From Paraburkholderia sejongensis (lineage in GTDB: Bacteria > Pseudomonadota > Gammaproteobacteria > Burkholderiales > Burkholderiaceae), in contig NZ_JAJITD010000002.1 in assembly GCF_020880815.1 (NCBI RefSeq), positions 248,001 to 312,000 on the forward strand: a stretch of DNA of 64,000 nucleotides, in the 5' to 3' direction. Shown here piece after piece: positions 34,685-45,642 of this stretch. A program made the position numbers and the translations under genes. Every line of letters begins with the position of its first letter. Positions within the stretch are counted from its first letter, which is position 1. The notes under the pieces are model-generated. The model saw nothing but the letters and a program-made list of their open reading frames with translations, did no database searches and was not told where the DNA came from.

Positions 34685-34720
34685 CCACAGCCCCACAGCC
34701 CCACAGTTCAACAGTTCAAC
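34685..34720. repeat. 8-bp tandem repeats
   Basis: CCACAGCC is repeated 2.75 times (34685-34706) and is followed directly by ACAGTTCA repeated 2.25 times (34703-34720). The stretch lies in the spacer between the convergent mscS and dedA genes. Confidence 0.7.
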
Positions 34721-34750
34721 ACTTCTACAGCACGAGCACCGCGATCCTCC

Positions 34751-35422
34751 TCAACGGCTTCCCGCGTTCGCGCCGTTCTTGCGCAGCATCTTCCACAGCG
34801 CGCCGAGCACTACCGGCACGATCGCCGCGCCGATACCGACCAGCACGATCACATTCAGGTACTGACGGATGAACGGAATGTTGCCGAAGAAGTAACCGAG
34901 CAGCACCAGCAGCAGCACCCACAACAGCGCGCCGAGCACGTTGAACATCTGGAAGCGGCTCCACGTCATCGCCGACGCACCCGCGACGAACGGCGCGAAG
35001 GTCCGCACGACCGGAATGAAACGCGCGAGCACGATGGTTTTGCCGCCGTGCTTTTCGTAGAAGTTATGGGTCTTCTGCAACGCGGCGCGATCGAGAAAAC
35101 GTTCGAGTACCGGAATGTGCGAATTGAACACGCGTGGCCCGATCGCGCGACCGATCATGTAGTTGGTCGTATTGCCCGCGATCGCCGCGACCAGCAGCAA
35201 CAGGATCAGCAGACCGAGATGCATCTGCCCGGTCGCGCAAAACGCGCCGCCGATGAACAGCAGCGAATCGCCCGGCAGAAACGGCAAGACGACGAGCCCG
35301 GTTTCGGCGAACACGATCAGGAACAGCACCGCGTAGACCCAGGCGCCGTACACGTGAATGAAGTCACCGAGAAACTTGTCGATGTGCAGGACAAGGTTGG
35401 CGAAATGAAGCAGCGTATCCAA
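34751..35422 (-). CDS. DedA/SNARE-associated family membrane protein
   Basis: A 223-residue inner-membrane protein. Motifs of the DedA family: FAETGLVVLPFLPGDSLLFIGGAF, GNTTNYMIGRAIGPRVF, FYEKHGGKTIVLARFIPVVRTFAPFVAGASAM (with the conserved Arg pair) and several C-terminal helices. Members are proton-dependent lipid-carrier (undecaprenyl phosphate) or phospholipid translocases. Start chosen as TTG at 35422 (LDTLLHFANLVLHIDKF), with AAGGA about 8 bases upstream; the open frame further upstream has no better start. Monocistronic. Confidence 0.9.
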   Translation of the reverse strand: MDTLLHFANLVLHIDKFLGDFIHVYGAWVYAVLFLIVFAETGLVVLPFLPGDSLLFIGGAFCATGQMHLGLLILLLLVAAIAGNTTNYMIGRAIGPRVFNSHIPVLERFLDRAALQKTHNFYEKHGGKTIVLARFIPVVRTFAPFVAGASAMTWSRFQMFNVLGALLWVLLLVLLGYFFGNIPFIRQYLNVIVLVGIGAAIVPVVLGALWKMLRKNGANAGSR

Positions 35423-35603
35423 GGAATGTCCTTTTAAACCTGTAGGTGCGTGGAAAAATGGCCGGCGCGCCGCCTGTCCGGAAACAACGGCAGGCAACGG
35501 AAAGACCGCCGCAAATTGCCCGCGACATCATACAGAAAGTGCCTTAAGGCAATTTAAATTCTGCCGCGCCAAGCGTGCGGATAGGCACAATTCGGTGAAT
35601 CGC

Positions 35604-35609
35604 TATAAT
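35604..35609 (+). promoter_or_regulatory. -10 box TATAAT six bases before the mutL ATG
   Basis: A perfect TATAAT is followed by TTCGCC and then the ATG at 35616. Transcription would start at or beside the A of the ATG. The -35 region (ATAGGC) is weak. Confidence 0.5.
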
Positions 35610-35615
35610 TTCGCC

Positions 35616-37796
<2,181 letters not shown>

Positions 37797-37841
37797 CGCA
37801 GTGCGTTGGCTCACCCTGTCGCAACGCACGCCGATTTATCC

Positions 37842-38786
37842 ATGACGTCACGCCCCACCCCGATCCCCTGCCTGCTCGGCCCGACCGCGTCCGGCAAGAC
37901 CGCCGCCGCGCTCGCGCTGGCCGCGCGCCGGCCGGTCGAAATCATCAGCGTCGATTCGGCGCTGGTCTATCGCGAGATGGACATCGGCACCGCGAAGCCG
38001 AGCGCCGAAGAACGCGCGGTCGCGCCGCATCATCTGATCGATATCATCGATCCGGCCGATTCGTATTCGGCCGCGCAGTTTCGAGAGGACACGCTGCGGC
38101 TGACAGGCGAAATCGTCGCGCGCGGCCGGCTGCCGCTGCTGGTCGGCGGCACGATGCTGTACTACAAGGCGCTCACCCAAGGCCTGAACGATCTGCCCGG
38201 CGCCGACCCCGCGGTGCGCGCCGCGCTCGATGCCGACGCCGCCCGCGACGGCTGGCCGGCACTGCACGCGCGGCTCGCCGCAGTCGACCGCGTCACCGCG
38301 GCGCGGCTCGCGCCGAACGACTCGCAGCGCATCCAGCGCGCGCTCGAAATCTTCATGCTGACCGGCCAGCCGATGTCGACGCTGCTCGCCGCCCCCGCGC
38401 GCGTCGACGAAGCCGCGGCGGCATGGCGTTTCGTGCCGGTCGCGCTGGAGCCGTCCGAGCGCGGCGTGCTGCACGCGCGCATCGAACAGCGCTTCGATGC
38501 GATGCTCGCGCACGGTTTCATCGATGAAGTCGTCAAACTGCGCGAGCGCAGCGACCTGCAGCCGGAAATGGCATCGATGCGCTGTGTCGGTTACCGGCAG
38601 GTGTGGGAATACCTGGACGGTGCGGTCGACTATCGAACCATGCGCGACAAGGGCGTGTTCGCAACGCGCCAGCTCTGCAAGCGGCAACTGACATGGCTGC
38701 GCAGCATGCCGGAGCGCCTGGTGGTGGATTGCTGCGATCCGCACGCGACGGAGCGGGTGGTGGAACTGATCGAAACGCTGGTATGA
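37842..38786 (+). CDS. miaA: tRNA dimethylallyltransferase
   Basis: A 314-residue enzyme that adds a dimethylallyl group to A37 of tRNAs reading U-starting codons. The P-loop GPTASGKT (residues ~12-19), [38 protein letters not shown] and [14 protein letters not shown] are all family hallmarks. The ATG at 37842 is chosen because the P-loop normally lies ~12-18 residues from the N-terminus. It follows mutL by 45 bases, the common mutL-miaA order. Confidence 0.97.
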   Translation: MTSRPTPIPCLLGPTASGKTAAALALAARRPVEIISVDSALVYREMDIGTAKPSAEERAVAPHHLIDIIDPADSYSAAQFREDTLRLTGEIVARGRLPLLVGGTMLYYKALTQGLNDLPGADPAVRAALDADAARDGWPALHARLAAVDRVTAARLAPNDSQRIQRALEIFMLTGQPMSTLLAAPARVDEAAAAWRFVPVALEPSERGVLHARIEQRFDAMLAHGFIDEVVKLRERSDLQPEMASMRCVGYRQVWEYLDGAVDYRTMRDKGVFATRQLCKRQLTWLRSMPERLVVDCCDPHATERVVELIETLV

Positions 38787-38989
38787 CGCGCTGCCGATCG
38801 GAACGGGAGTTGAAGCGGAGAGCGGAGAATGAAAAGCGAAACTGCTGAACTGACTGAAACCGCCGCAGCGGCAATCTGAAGAACCCGGAACCGGCCCTTC
38901 GAAGCAAACCAAAAAAACCTGTACTACAAGCTACGACCCAGCCCGCGCGGCGCACCGTTGCGGCACGCCACACGGACCTTCGTCAATCT

Positions 38990-40045
38990 TTAGGCTACGA
39001 CCGTCTGCGCTTCACCCGCCGCGCTCGCGCGAATCGCGCCGATCTTCCAGACCTGCTCGCCAGCTGCCGACAGCAGACCGATCGCCGCTTCGGCGTCGGC
39101 CGCCGACACGACCACCGCCATGCCGATACCGCAGTTGAACACGCGGTGCATTTCCGCATCGGCGACGCCGCCGTGCTTCTGCAGCCACGAGAACAGCGGC
39201 GGCAGCGGCCACGCGCGCTGATCGAGTTCAGCGGTCAGACCTTCGCGCAGCACGCGCGGAATGTTCTCGACCAGACCGCCGCCGGTGATGTGGGCCATGC
39301 CCTTCACTTCGATCTGCTGCATCAGCGCGAGCAGGGGCTTCACGTAGATGCGGGTCGGCGCCATCAGCGCGTCGGCCAGCGAACGGCCGTCGAAGTCCGC
39401 GTTCAGATCCGGCTGCGCGCGCTCGATGATCTTGCGCACCAGCGAGAAACCGTTCGAATGGATGCCGCTCGACGCGAGACCGAGCACCACGTCGCCCGGG
39501 GCGATCTTGCTGCCGTCGATAATCTTGCTCTTTTCCACCGCGCCGACCGCGAAGCCCGCGAGGTCGTATTCGCCGTCCGGGTACATGCCAGGCATTTCCG
39601 CGGTTTCGCCGCCGATCAGCGCGCAGCCCGACAGTTCGCAACCTTGCGCGATGCCCTTGACGACGGTCGCCGCAGTGCCGACGTCGAGCTTGCCGCACGC
39701 GAAGTAGTCGAGGAAGAACAGCGGCTCGGCGCCTTGCACGAGGATGTCGTTGACGCTCATCGCGACCAGATCCTGGCCGACGGTGTCGTGCTTGTTCAGC
39801 TGGAACGCGAGGCGCAGCTTGGTGCCGACGCCGTCGGTGCCGGACACCAGCACCGGCTCCTTGTATTTCTTCGGCACTTCGAACAGCGCGCCGAATCCGC
39901 CGATGCCGCCCAGCACGCCGTCGCGCAGGGTTTTCTTGGCAAAGGGCTTGATCGCGTCGACGAGGGCGTCGCCCGCATCGATGTCCACGCCGGCGTCGCG
40001 ATACGACAAACCTTGGGAGTCAGGGGCGGATTTCGGTTGATTCAT
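38990..40045 (-). CDS. purM: Phosphoribosylformylglycinamidine cyclo-ligase (AIR synthetase)
   Basis: A 351-residue enzyme of purine synthesis that closes the imidazole ring of aminoimidazole ribotide using ATP. Signatures: [22 protein letters not shown] (N-terminus), [67 protein letters not shown] and [15 protein letters not shown]. Start is the ATG at 40045. It stands alone on the minus strand, divergent from hda, with a perfect palindrome 20 bases upstream. Confidence 0.98.
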   Translation of the reverse strand: MNQPKSAPDSQGLSYRDAGVDIDAGDALVDAIKPFAKKTLRDGVLGGIGGFGALFEVPKKYKEPVLVSGTDGVGTKLRLAFQLNKHDTVGQDLVAMSVNDILVQGAEPLFFLDYFACGKLDVGTAATVVKGIAQGCELSGCALIGGETAEMPGMYPDGEYDLAGFAVGAVEKSKIIDGSKIAPGDVVLGLASSGIHSNGFSLVRKIIERAQPDLNADFDGRSLADALMAPTRIYVKPLLALMQQIEVKGMAHITGGGLVENIPRVLREGLTAELDQRAWPLPPLFSWLQKHGGVADAEMHRVFNCGIGMAVVVSAADAEAAIGLLSAAGEQVWKIGAIRASAAGEAQTVVA

Positions 40046-40064
40046 GGGGAAGAGCGAGAAGGTC

Positions 40065-40083
40065 GGTAAAATGCGATTTTACC
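40065..40083. promoter_or_regulatory. Perfect 19-bp palindrome upstream of purM
   Basis: GGTAAAAT (40065-40072), GCG, ATTTTACC (40076-40083). Each strand presents a TAAAAT -10-like hexamer, so it may be part of divergent promoters or a regulator site. It does not match the E. coli PurR box. The remaining ~260 bases up to hda hold no gene I can recognise. Confidence 0.5.
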
Positions 40084-40344
40084 CGATGCCGACCGCCTGG
40101 CTGGAATTCGCGCGTTCCGACGACCTCCGAGAAACGACATTGCAACACCACACCACGATTCCGGCGTCGCCGGCCCACGCAAAACGCCGCGCCGCGAGCC
40201 GCGGCGCACGGCCTCGCAACCCGGCGAGCACGCTTTATAACAACTGATCGCCTATCGACGTTTCAGGCCTTGGGGAAGCGGCCCGCCACGATCCGTGCGG
40301 CTTGCCGGCTTCACCGATGGCCTCATTTACGGCATTAACCTACT

Positions 40345-41160
40345 GTGCTTCGTCAACTGACGCTCGATCTCGGCACCCCGCCGCCATCGACATTCGACAA
40401 TTTCTACGCCGGCGCGAACGCCGAGCTGGTCACGCGCCTGCGTGAGCTCGACAACGCGCTCTCCGCCGGGCCGGTCGCCGATCGCACCTTCTACGTCTGG
40501 GGCGAAGCCGGCAGCGGCCGCACCCACCTGCTGCAGGCGCTGGTGCACGAAGCGCCGCCGGGCCACGCGCGCTTCGCGAGTCCGCAGAGCAGCCTCGCCG
40601 CGTTCAGCTTCGATCCGCGCGTCGCGCTCTATGCGATCGACGATTGCGACGGCCTGTCCGCCGCGCAGCAGATCGCGATGTTCAACCTGTTCAACGAAGT
40701 GCGCGCGCATCCCACCAGCGCCCTGGTGGCCGCCGGCAACGCGGCGCCGATCGGCATGACGGTGCGCGAGGACCTGCGCACGCGGCTCGGCTGGGGCCTC
40801 GTGTTCCACCTCGCGCCGCTGCCCGACGACGCGAAGGCCGCAGTACTGAAACGCGCGGCGCGCGAGCGCGGCATCATGCTCGCCGACGACGTGCCGGCCT
40901 ACCTGCTCACGCATTTCCGTCGCGACATGCCGAGCCTGATGGCGCTGCTCGACGCGCTCGACCGCTTCTCGCTCGAACAGAAGCGCGCGGTCACGCTGCC
41001 GCTGCTGCGCACGATGCTCGCGTCGCCCGCACCCGCCGCACCCGTTGCACCCGCTACGGCAAGCGCGGCCCCAGGCACCGGTACGCCCGCCGAATCCGCC
41101 AGCGCGTCGGCTTCACACGCCGGCGATCCCGCTTCAAGTAAAATACGCCCCCATGGCTAA
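40345..41160 (+). CDS. hda: DnaA regulatory inactivator Hda
   Basis: A 271-residue AAA+ protein related to DnaA domain III. With the beta clamp it stimulates ATP hydrolysis by DnaA to prevent re-initiation. The N-terminal clamp-binding motif is QLTLDL (residues 4-9). TFDNFYAGANAEL, FYVWGEAGSGRTHLLQAL (P-loop) and RRDMPSLMALLDALDRFSLEQKRAVTLPLL are characteristic. The last ~45 residues form an Ala/Ser/Pro-rich extension not seen in the 233-residue E. coli protein. GTG start at 40345. Its end overlaps the next gene by 8 bases. Confidence 0.93.
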   Translation: MLRQLTLDLGTPPPSTFDNFYAGANAELVTRLRELDNALSAGPVADRTFYVWGEAGSGRTHLLQALVHEAPPGHARFASPQSSLAAFSFDPRVALYAIDDCDGLSAAQQIAMFNLFNEVRAHPTSALVAAGNAAPIGMTVREDLRTRLGWGLVFHLAPLPDDAKAAVLKRAARERGIMLADDVPAYLLTHFRRDMPSLMALLDALDRFSLEQKRAVTLPLLRTMLASPAPAAPVAPATASAAPGTGTPAESASASASHAGDPASSKIRPHG

Positions 41161-41839
41161 CCTCGCACTCTTCGATCTCGATCACACGCTCATCCCTACC
41201 GACAGCGACCACGAATGGGGCCGCTTCATGGTGAAAAAAGGCATGGTCGACGCCGAAAATTTCGCTCGTGAAAACGACCGCTTCTTCGCCGACTACAAAG
41301 CCGGCAAGCTCGACATTCACGCCTACCTGGTCGCCATGCTCACGCCGCTCGCGAAGTACACCCGCGCGCAACTGGCGGACATCCACGCCGAGTACATGCA
41401 CGAAGTGATCACGCCGGCGATCTTCCCGGTCGCGCTCGAACTCGTGAAGCAGCATCGCGAAGCCGGCGACCTGTGCTGCGTCGTCACCGCGACCAACGAA
41501 TTCATCACGCGGCCGATCGCGCAGGCGTTCGGCGTCGATACGCTGATCGCGTGCGAGGTGGAGACGGTCGGCGGCGATCCGCTCGGCGCGTACACCGGCC
41601 GGCCGGCCGGCACGCCGAGCTACAAGGAAGGCAAGATCGTGCGCACCGAAATGTGGCTCGCGTCGCTCGGCAAGAGCTGGAGCGACTTCGAGCACAGCTA
41701 TTTCTACAGCGACTCGCACAACGACATCCCGCTGCTCGAAAAAGTCACCGATCCCATCGCGACCAATCCGGACGACACGTTGCGTGCCCATGCGCAGGCC
41801 AAAGGCTGGCGCATCCTCGAACTCTTTCAACCCTCGTGA
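41153..41839 (+). CDS. HAD-superfamily phosphatase, SerB-like (HisB/CicA type)
   Basis: A 228-residue HAD hydrolase of the subfamily IB group. Motif I is LALFDLDHTLIPTDSD (nucleophile Asp plus Asp), motif II the Thr in CVVTATNEF, motif III the Lys in PSYKEGKI, and motif IV YSDSHNDIPLLEKV. The substrate cannot be told; relatives dephosphorylate histidinol phosphate, phosphoserine or lysophospholipids. A TAAAAT hexamer lies 8 bases before the ATG. The stop overlaps the pcnB start in GTGA. Confidence 0.9.
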   Translation: MANLALFDLDHTLIPTDSDHEWGRFMVKKGMVDAENFARENDRFFADYKAGKLDIHAYLVAMLTPLAKYTRAQLADIHAEYMHEVITPAIFPVALELVKQHREAGDLCCVVTATNEFITRPIAQAFGVDTLIACEVETVGGDPLGAYTGRPAGTPSYKEGKIVRTEMWLASLGKSWSDFEHSYFYSDSHNDIPLLEKVTDPIATNPDDTLRAHAQAKGWRILELFQPS

Positions 41840-43425
41840 TCAAGAAACTCATTCGCAAGCTATTCGGCCAGGACGCGGCGAGCGCCGACGGCGACCTCTC
41901 CGCCGCCACCGACGACTCCGACGCGGCCGGCAACTCGACCGCGCGCGGCAAGTCCGCCACCGCCACCCGTTCGCGCCGCAAGCCGGCCGGCGCCGCCGCG
42001 GGCGCGAAAGCGCCGCGCGAGCCGGATGTGCCGGTGATCATTCCACACGACGTGCACGGCATCGACCCGTCGCTGATCTCGCGCAACGCGATCCGCGTGA
42101 CAGAGGGGCTGCAGCAGGCGGGCTTCCGCGCGTTCATCGTCGGCGGCGCGGTGCGCGATCTGCTGCTCGGCGTGAAGCCGAAAGACTTCGACGTCGCGAC
42201 CGACGCCACCCCCGAGCAGGTGCAGAAGCTGTTCCGCCGCGCGCGCATCATCGGCCGGCGTTTCCAGATCGTGCACGTGCAGTTCGGCCAGGAAATCATC
42301 GAGACCTCGACATTCCGCGCGCTGGTCGATCCGCCCGCCGCGGATTCCGCGCCGCCGAAGCGTCTGAAGCGCGATGAGCTCGACCGGCGCACCCACGCCG
42401 TCGACGCAAGCGGCCGCGTGCTGCGCGACAACGTCTGGGGCGAGCAGCACGAAGACGCGACGCGACGCGACTTCACGATCAACGCGATGTACTACGATCC
42501 GGCCACGCAAACCGTGCTGGACTATCACAACGGCATGGCCGACATGCGCGCGCAGCTGCTGCGTATGATCGGCGACCCGGCCACGCGCTATCGCGAGGAT
42601 CCGGTGCGGATGCTGCGCGTGGTGCGTTTCGCCGCCAAGCTCGGCTTCGAGATCGAGGCCAGCACGCGCGCGCCGATCGAGAAGATGGCCGACCTGATCA
42701 ACAACGTGCCCGCCGCCCGTCTGTTCGACGAGATGCTGAAGCTGATGCTGTCGGGCCATGCGCTCGCGTGCCTGAAGCGGCTGCGTCAGGAAGGCCTGCA
42801 TCACGGGCTGCTGCCGCTGCTCGACGTGGTGCTCGAGCAGCCTACCGGCGAGCGCTTCATCTCGCTCGCGCTGTCGCGCACCGACGCGCGCGTGCTCGGC
42901 GGCAAGCCGGTGTCGCCGGGCTTCCTGTTCGCCACCCTGCTGTGGCATGACGTGCAGCAGCGCTGGCAGAAATTCGAAGCCGAAGGCGAGTTCCCGGTAC
43001 CCGCGCTGCATCGCGCGATGGACGAAGTGCTCGACATGCAAACCGAGAAGCTCGCGATCCACAAGCGCTTCTCGGCCGACATGCGCGAGATCTGGGGCCT
43101 GCAGTTGCGCCTCGAAAAGCGCTCGGGCCGCAGCGCGCTGAAGCTGCTGGAACACCAAAGATTTAGAGCGGGGTATGATTTCCTCCTGTTGCGCTGCGAA
43201 TCGGGCGAACTCGACGAGTCGGTCGGCACGTGGTGGACGGAGTTCATCGAAGGAGACGCCGCCGCGCGCGAGACTTTGCTCACGCAAGGCGGGAAGGACC
43301 GGAGCCCCAGAAAACGACGGCGGCGCGGTGGCGCCAGAAACCGCAAATCAGGCGACGGAGTGGAGGGCGGCACGCCCGCGGAACGCACGGACAACGACGC
43401 GAGCGAAGGCTCGCACGAAGACTGA
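41836..43425 (+). CDS. pcnB: Poly(A) polymerase I
   Basis: A 529-residue polymerase that adds 3' poly(A) tails to RNA and speeds decay. An Ala/Ser/Thr-rich N-tail (to ~70) is followed by the nucleotidyltransferase motif FIVGGAVRDLLLGVKPKDFDVATDATPEQ (catalytic Asp pair), RRFQIVHVQFGQEIIETSTFR, RRDFTINAMYYDP and YREDPVRMLRVVRFAAKLGFEIE. The C-tail (~490-529) is very basic (RSPRKRRRRGGARNRK), suited to RNA binding. GTG start at 41836 overlaps the upstream stop. Confidence 0.95.
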   Translation: MIKKLIRKLFGQDAASADGDLSAATDDSDAAGNSTARGKSATATRSRRKPAGAAAGAKAPREPDVPVIIPHDVHGIDPSLISRNAIRVTEGLQQAGFRAFIVGGAVRDLLLGVKPKDFDVATDATPEQVQKLFRRARIIGRRFQIVHVQFGQEIIETSTFRALVDPPAADSAPPKRLKRDELDRRTHAVDASGRVLRDNVWGEQHEDATRRDFTINAMYYDPATQTVLDYHNGMADMRAQLLRMIGDPATRYREDPVRMLRVVRFAAKLGFEIEASTRAPIEKMADLINNVPAARLFDEMLKLMLSGHALACLKRLRQEGLHHGLLPLLDVVLEQPTGERFISLALSRTDARVLGGKPVSPGFLFATLLWHDVQQRWQKFEAEGEFPVPALHRAMDEVLDMQTEKLAIHKRFSADMREIWGLQLRLEKRSGRSALKLLEHQRFRAGYDFLLLRCESGELDESVGTWWTEFIEGDAAARETLLTQGGKDRSPRKRRRRGGARNRKSGDGVEGGTPAERTDNDASEGSHED

Positions 43426-43474
43426 CGCGGCGTTCGCGGCGAGCCGTCGAACGATAGTTGCAGGAAGTTATGCC

Positions 43475-44017
43475 ATGACGGTTGCTTATCTTGGCCTCGG
43501 CGCGAATCTCGGGGACGCGCGCCAGACCCTGAAAGACGCGGTGGTGTGCCTCGCCCAACAGCACACCATCACCGTGCTCGCCAAATCGAGCCTGTATCGC
43601 ACCGCCCCGATCGACGCGGGCGGTGACGACTATTTCAACTGCGTCGTGAAGCTCGAAACGACGCTCCCCGTGCGGCATCTGCTGGCGCTGTGCCACAAGA
43701 TCGAGCATCAGTTCGGCCGCGAGCGGCCGTTCCGCAATGCGCCGCGCACGCTCGACCTCGACATTCTGCTGTACGGCGATCAGTCGATCGACGAAGCCGA
43801 TCTGATCGTTCCGCATCCGCGTCTGATCGAGCGCGCGTTCGCGCTGGTGCCGCTCGTCGAGATCGACGCGGCGATCGTGATTCCGCAACATGGCCGCGCG
43901 GCCGCGTTGCTCGACAGCGTCGGCGATCAACGGATCGAGAAAGTGAAGTCGCCATGCCAATGCCCGGTGCTCAATGCGCTGACCGGCGGCGGCGCCGACA
44001 AGGGCCGCTGCGAATGA
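43475..44017 (+). CDS. folK: 2-amino-4-hydroxy-6-hydroxymethyldihydropteridine pyrophosphokinase
   Basis: A 180-residue enzyme of folate synthesis transferring pyrophosphate from ATP to the pterin. Motifs: AYLGLGANLGDARQTL (N-terminus), SSLYRTAPIDAGGDDYFNCVVKLET, and RERPFRNAPRTLDLDILLYGD carrying the metal-binding Asp pair. VPHPRLIERAFALVPLVEI is typical of the C-terminal half. Start ATG 43475 with a CAGGAAG RBS. The stop overlaps the next start in ATGA. Links functionally with pabBC downstream, which makes the other half of folate. Confidence 0.96.
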   Translation: MTVAYLGLGANLGDARQTLKDAVVCLAQQHTITVLAKSSLYRTAPIDAGGDDYFNCVVKLETTLPVRHLLALCHKIEHQFGRERPFRNAPRTLDLDILLYGDQSIDEADLIVPHPRLIERAFALVPLVEIDAAIVIPQHGRAAALLDSVGDQRIEKVKSPCQCPVLNALTGGGADKGRCE

Positions 44018-44694
44018 GTTCGCCGCCGCTCACGGTCACCGCGCCGCAACTGCGTCCGCCGTTCGGCTATATCGCAATCGAAGGGCCGATCGGCGTCGGC
44101 AAGACTTCGCTTGCGCGCCGCCTCGCGCAGCGCTGGTCGATGCAGGAACTGTTCGAACGGCCGCAGGACAATCCGTTTCTCGAACGCTTCTATCGCGACA
44201 CCGCGCGCTACGCGTTGCCGGTGCAACTGCACTTCGCGTTGCAACGCGCGCAGCAGGCGCAGGAAGTGCTCGCCGCGCAGACCGGCGGCACGCCGCTGAT
44301 CGCCGACTTCCTGACGCAGCGAAACGACATCTTCGCGCGGCTGACCTTGCCGGAAGACGAGTTCCAGCTGTATCGAGCGCTCGCCGCGAGCTTTACCGTC
44401 AGCGCGCCGGCGCCGGACTTCGTGGTCTATCTGCAGGCCAGTCCCGAGGTGCTGTTCGCGCGCATCCAGAAACGCGCGGTGCCGATGGAGCTGCAGATTT
44501 CCGACGCGTACCTGCGCGCGCTATGCGACGCGTACAACGACTTCTTCTATCACTACGACCGCACGCCCGTGCTGACGGTCAACGCCGAACACCTGAATCC
44601 GCTCGACTCCGACGCGGACCTTGCGCTGCTCGCCGAACGCATCGAGACGATGCGCGGACGCAAGGAATTCTTTGTCAAAGGCACGTCGCTGTAA
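44014..44694 (+). CDS. Deoxynucleoside kinase family protein
   Basis: A 226-residue P-loop kinase. Walker A is IEGPIGVGKTSLARRLAQR (~residue 24), followed by FERPQDNPFLERFYRDTARYALPVQLHFALQRAQQ and the Asp-rich LIADFLTQRNDIFARLTL. It matches bacterial deoxyadenosine/deoxyguanosine kinase-like proteins that salvage deoxynucleosides. In this gene order (folK-kinase-panB) it is conserved among Burkholderia. The natural substrate in this group is not established. ATGA overlap with folK. Confidence 0.88.
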   Translation: MSSPPLTVTAPQLRPPFGYIAIEGPIGVGKTSLARRLAQRWSMQELFERPQDNPFLERFYRDTARYALPVQLHFALQRAQQAQEVLAAQTGGTPLIADFLTQRNDIFARLTLPEDEFQLYRALAASFTVSAPAPDFVVYLQASPEVLFARIQKRAVPMELQISDAYLRALCDAYNDFFYHYDRTPVLTVNAEHLNPLDSDADLALLAERIETMRGRKEFFVKGTSL

Positions 44695-44730
44695 GCGGCG
44701 CGGCCCTTTCTTTTTTCCATTGGATTGACC

Positions 44731-45546
44731 ATGACCTATTTGCAGGAAGCGAGCCGGAGCGCGATCACCGTGCCGAAACTGCAGGCGATGCGCGACGCCG
44801 GCGAAAAGATCGCGATGCTCACCTGCTACGACGCGAGCTTCGCCGCGCTGCTCGATCGCGCGGGCGTCGATGCGCTGCTGATCGGCGATTCGCTCGGCAA
44901 CGTGCTGCAAGGCCAGAGCACGACGCTGCCGGTGTCGCTCGCGGATATCGCGTATCACACCGCAAGTGTTGCGCGCGCGCGGCCGTCGGCGCTGATCGTC
45001 GCGGATCTGCCGTTCGGCACCTACGGCACGCCGGAAGACGCGTATCGCAGCTCGGTCGAACTGATGCGCGCGGGCGCGCAGATGATCAAGCTCGAAGGCG
45101 GCGAGTGGCTCGCGGACACGGTGCGCTTTCTGGTCGAGCGCGCGATTCCGGTGTGCGCGCACGTCGGGCTCACGCCGCAGTCGGTGCATGCGTTCGGCGG
45201 CTTCAAGGTGCAGGGCAAGACCGAAGCGGGCGCGAGCCAGTTGCTGCGCGATTCGCTCGCGATGGAAGCGGCCGGCGCGCAACTGATCGTGATGGAAGCG
45301 ATTCCGAGCCAGCTCGCGAGCGAAGTCACGAAGCAGTTGCGGATTCCGACGATCGGCATCGGCGCGGGCCTCGACTGCTCGGGTCAGGTGCTGGTGCTGC
45401 ACGACATGCTGGGGATTTTCCCCGGCAAGCGGCCGCGCTTCGTAAAGGATTTCATGCAGGGACAGCCGAATATTCAGGCGGCCGTCGAGGCGTATGTGCG
45501 CGCCGTGAAGGACGGCTCGTTCCCGGGGGCTGAGCACACGTTCTGA
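44731..45546 (+). CDS. panB: 3-methyl-2-oxobutanoate hydroxymethyltransferase
   Basis: A 271-residue enzyme that adds a hydroxymethyl group from 5,10-methylene-THF to ketoisovalerate, making ketopantoate for pantothenate/CoA. Motifs: [36 protein letters not shown] (metal-binding Asp residues), [32 protein letters not shown], and [29 protein letters not shown] 44731; an in-frame TTG two codons upstream is less likely. A terminator follows. panC is not adjacent. Confidence 0.97.
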   Translation: MTYLQEASRSAITVPKLQAMRDAGEKIAMLTCYDASFAALLDRAGVDALLIGDSLGNVLQGQSTTLPVSLADIAYHTASVARARPSALIVADLPFGTYGTPEDAYRSSVELMRAGAQMIKLEGGEWLADTVRFLVERAIPVCAHVGLTPQSVHAFGGFKVQGKTEAGASQLLRDSLAMEAAGAQLIVMEAIPSQLASEVTKQLRIPTIGIGAGLDCSGQVLVLHDMLGIFPGKRPRFVKDFMQGQPNIQAAVEAYVRAVKDGSFPGAEHTF

Positions 45547-45576
45547 TTCTGCGTTGCTAAACGCGGCGTTCTGAAG

Positions 45577-45622
45577 GCGGCGTTCCGGAGCCTGCGGTGC
45601 GGGCCTGGAACGCCGCTTTTTT
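45577..45622 (+). terminator. Rho-independent terminator after panB
   Basis: GCGGCGTTCC (45577-45586) pairs with GGAACGCCGC (45607-45616), followed by six T. The 20-base loop is itself GC-rich. It stands 30 bases after the panB stop and just before the convergent pabBC stop. Confidence 0.85.
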
Positions 45623-45642
45623 ATTTGCTGCCGCGCGCCGCT

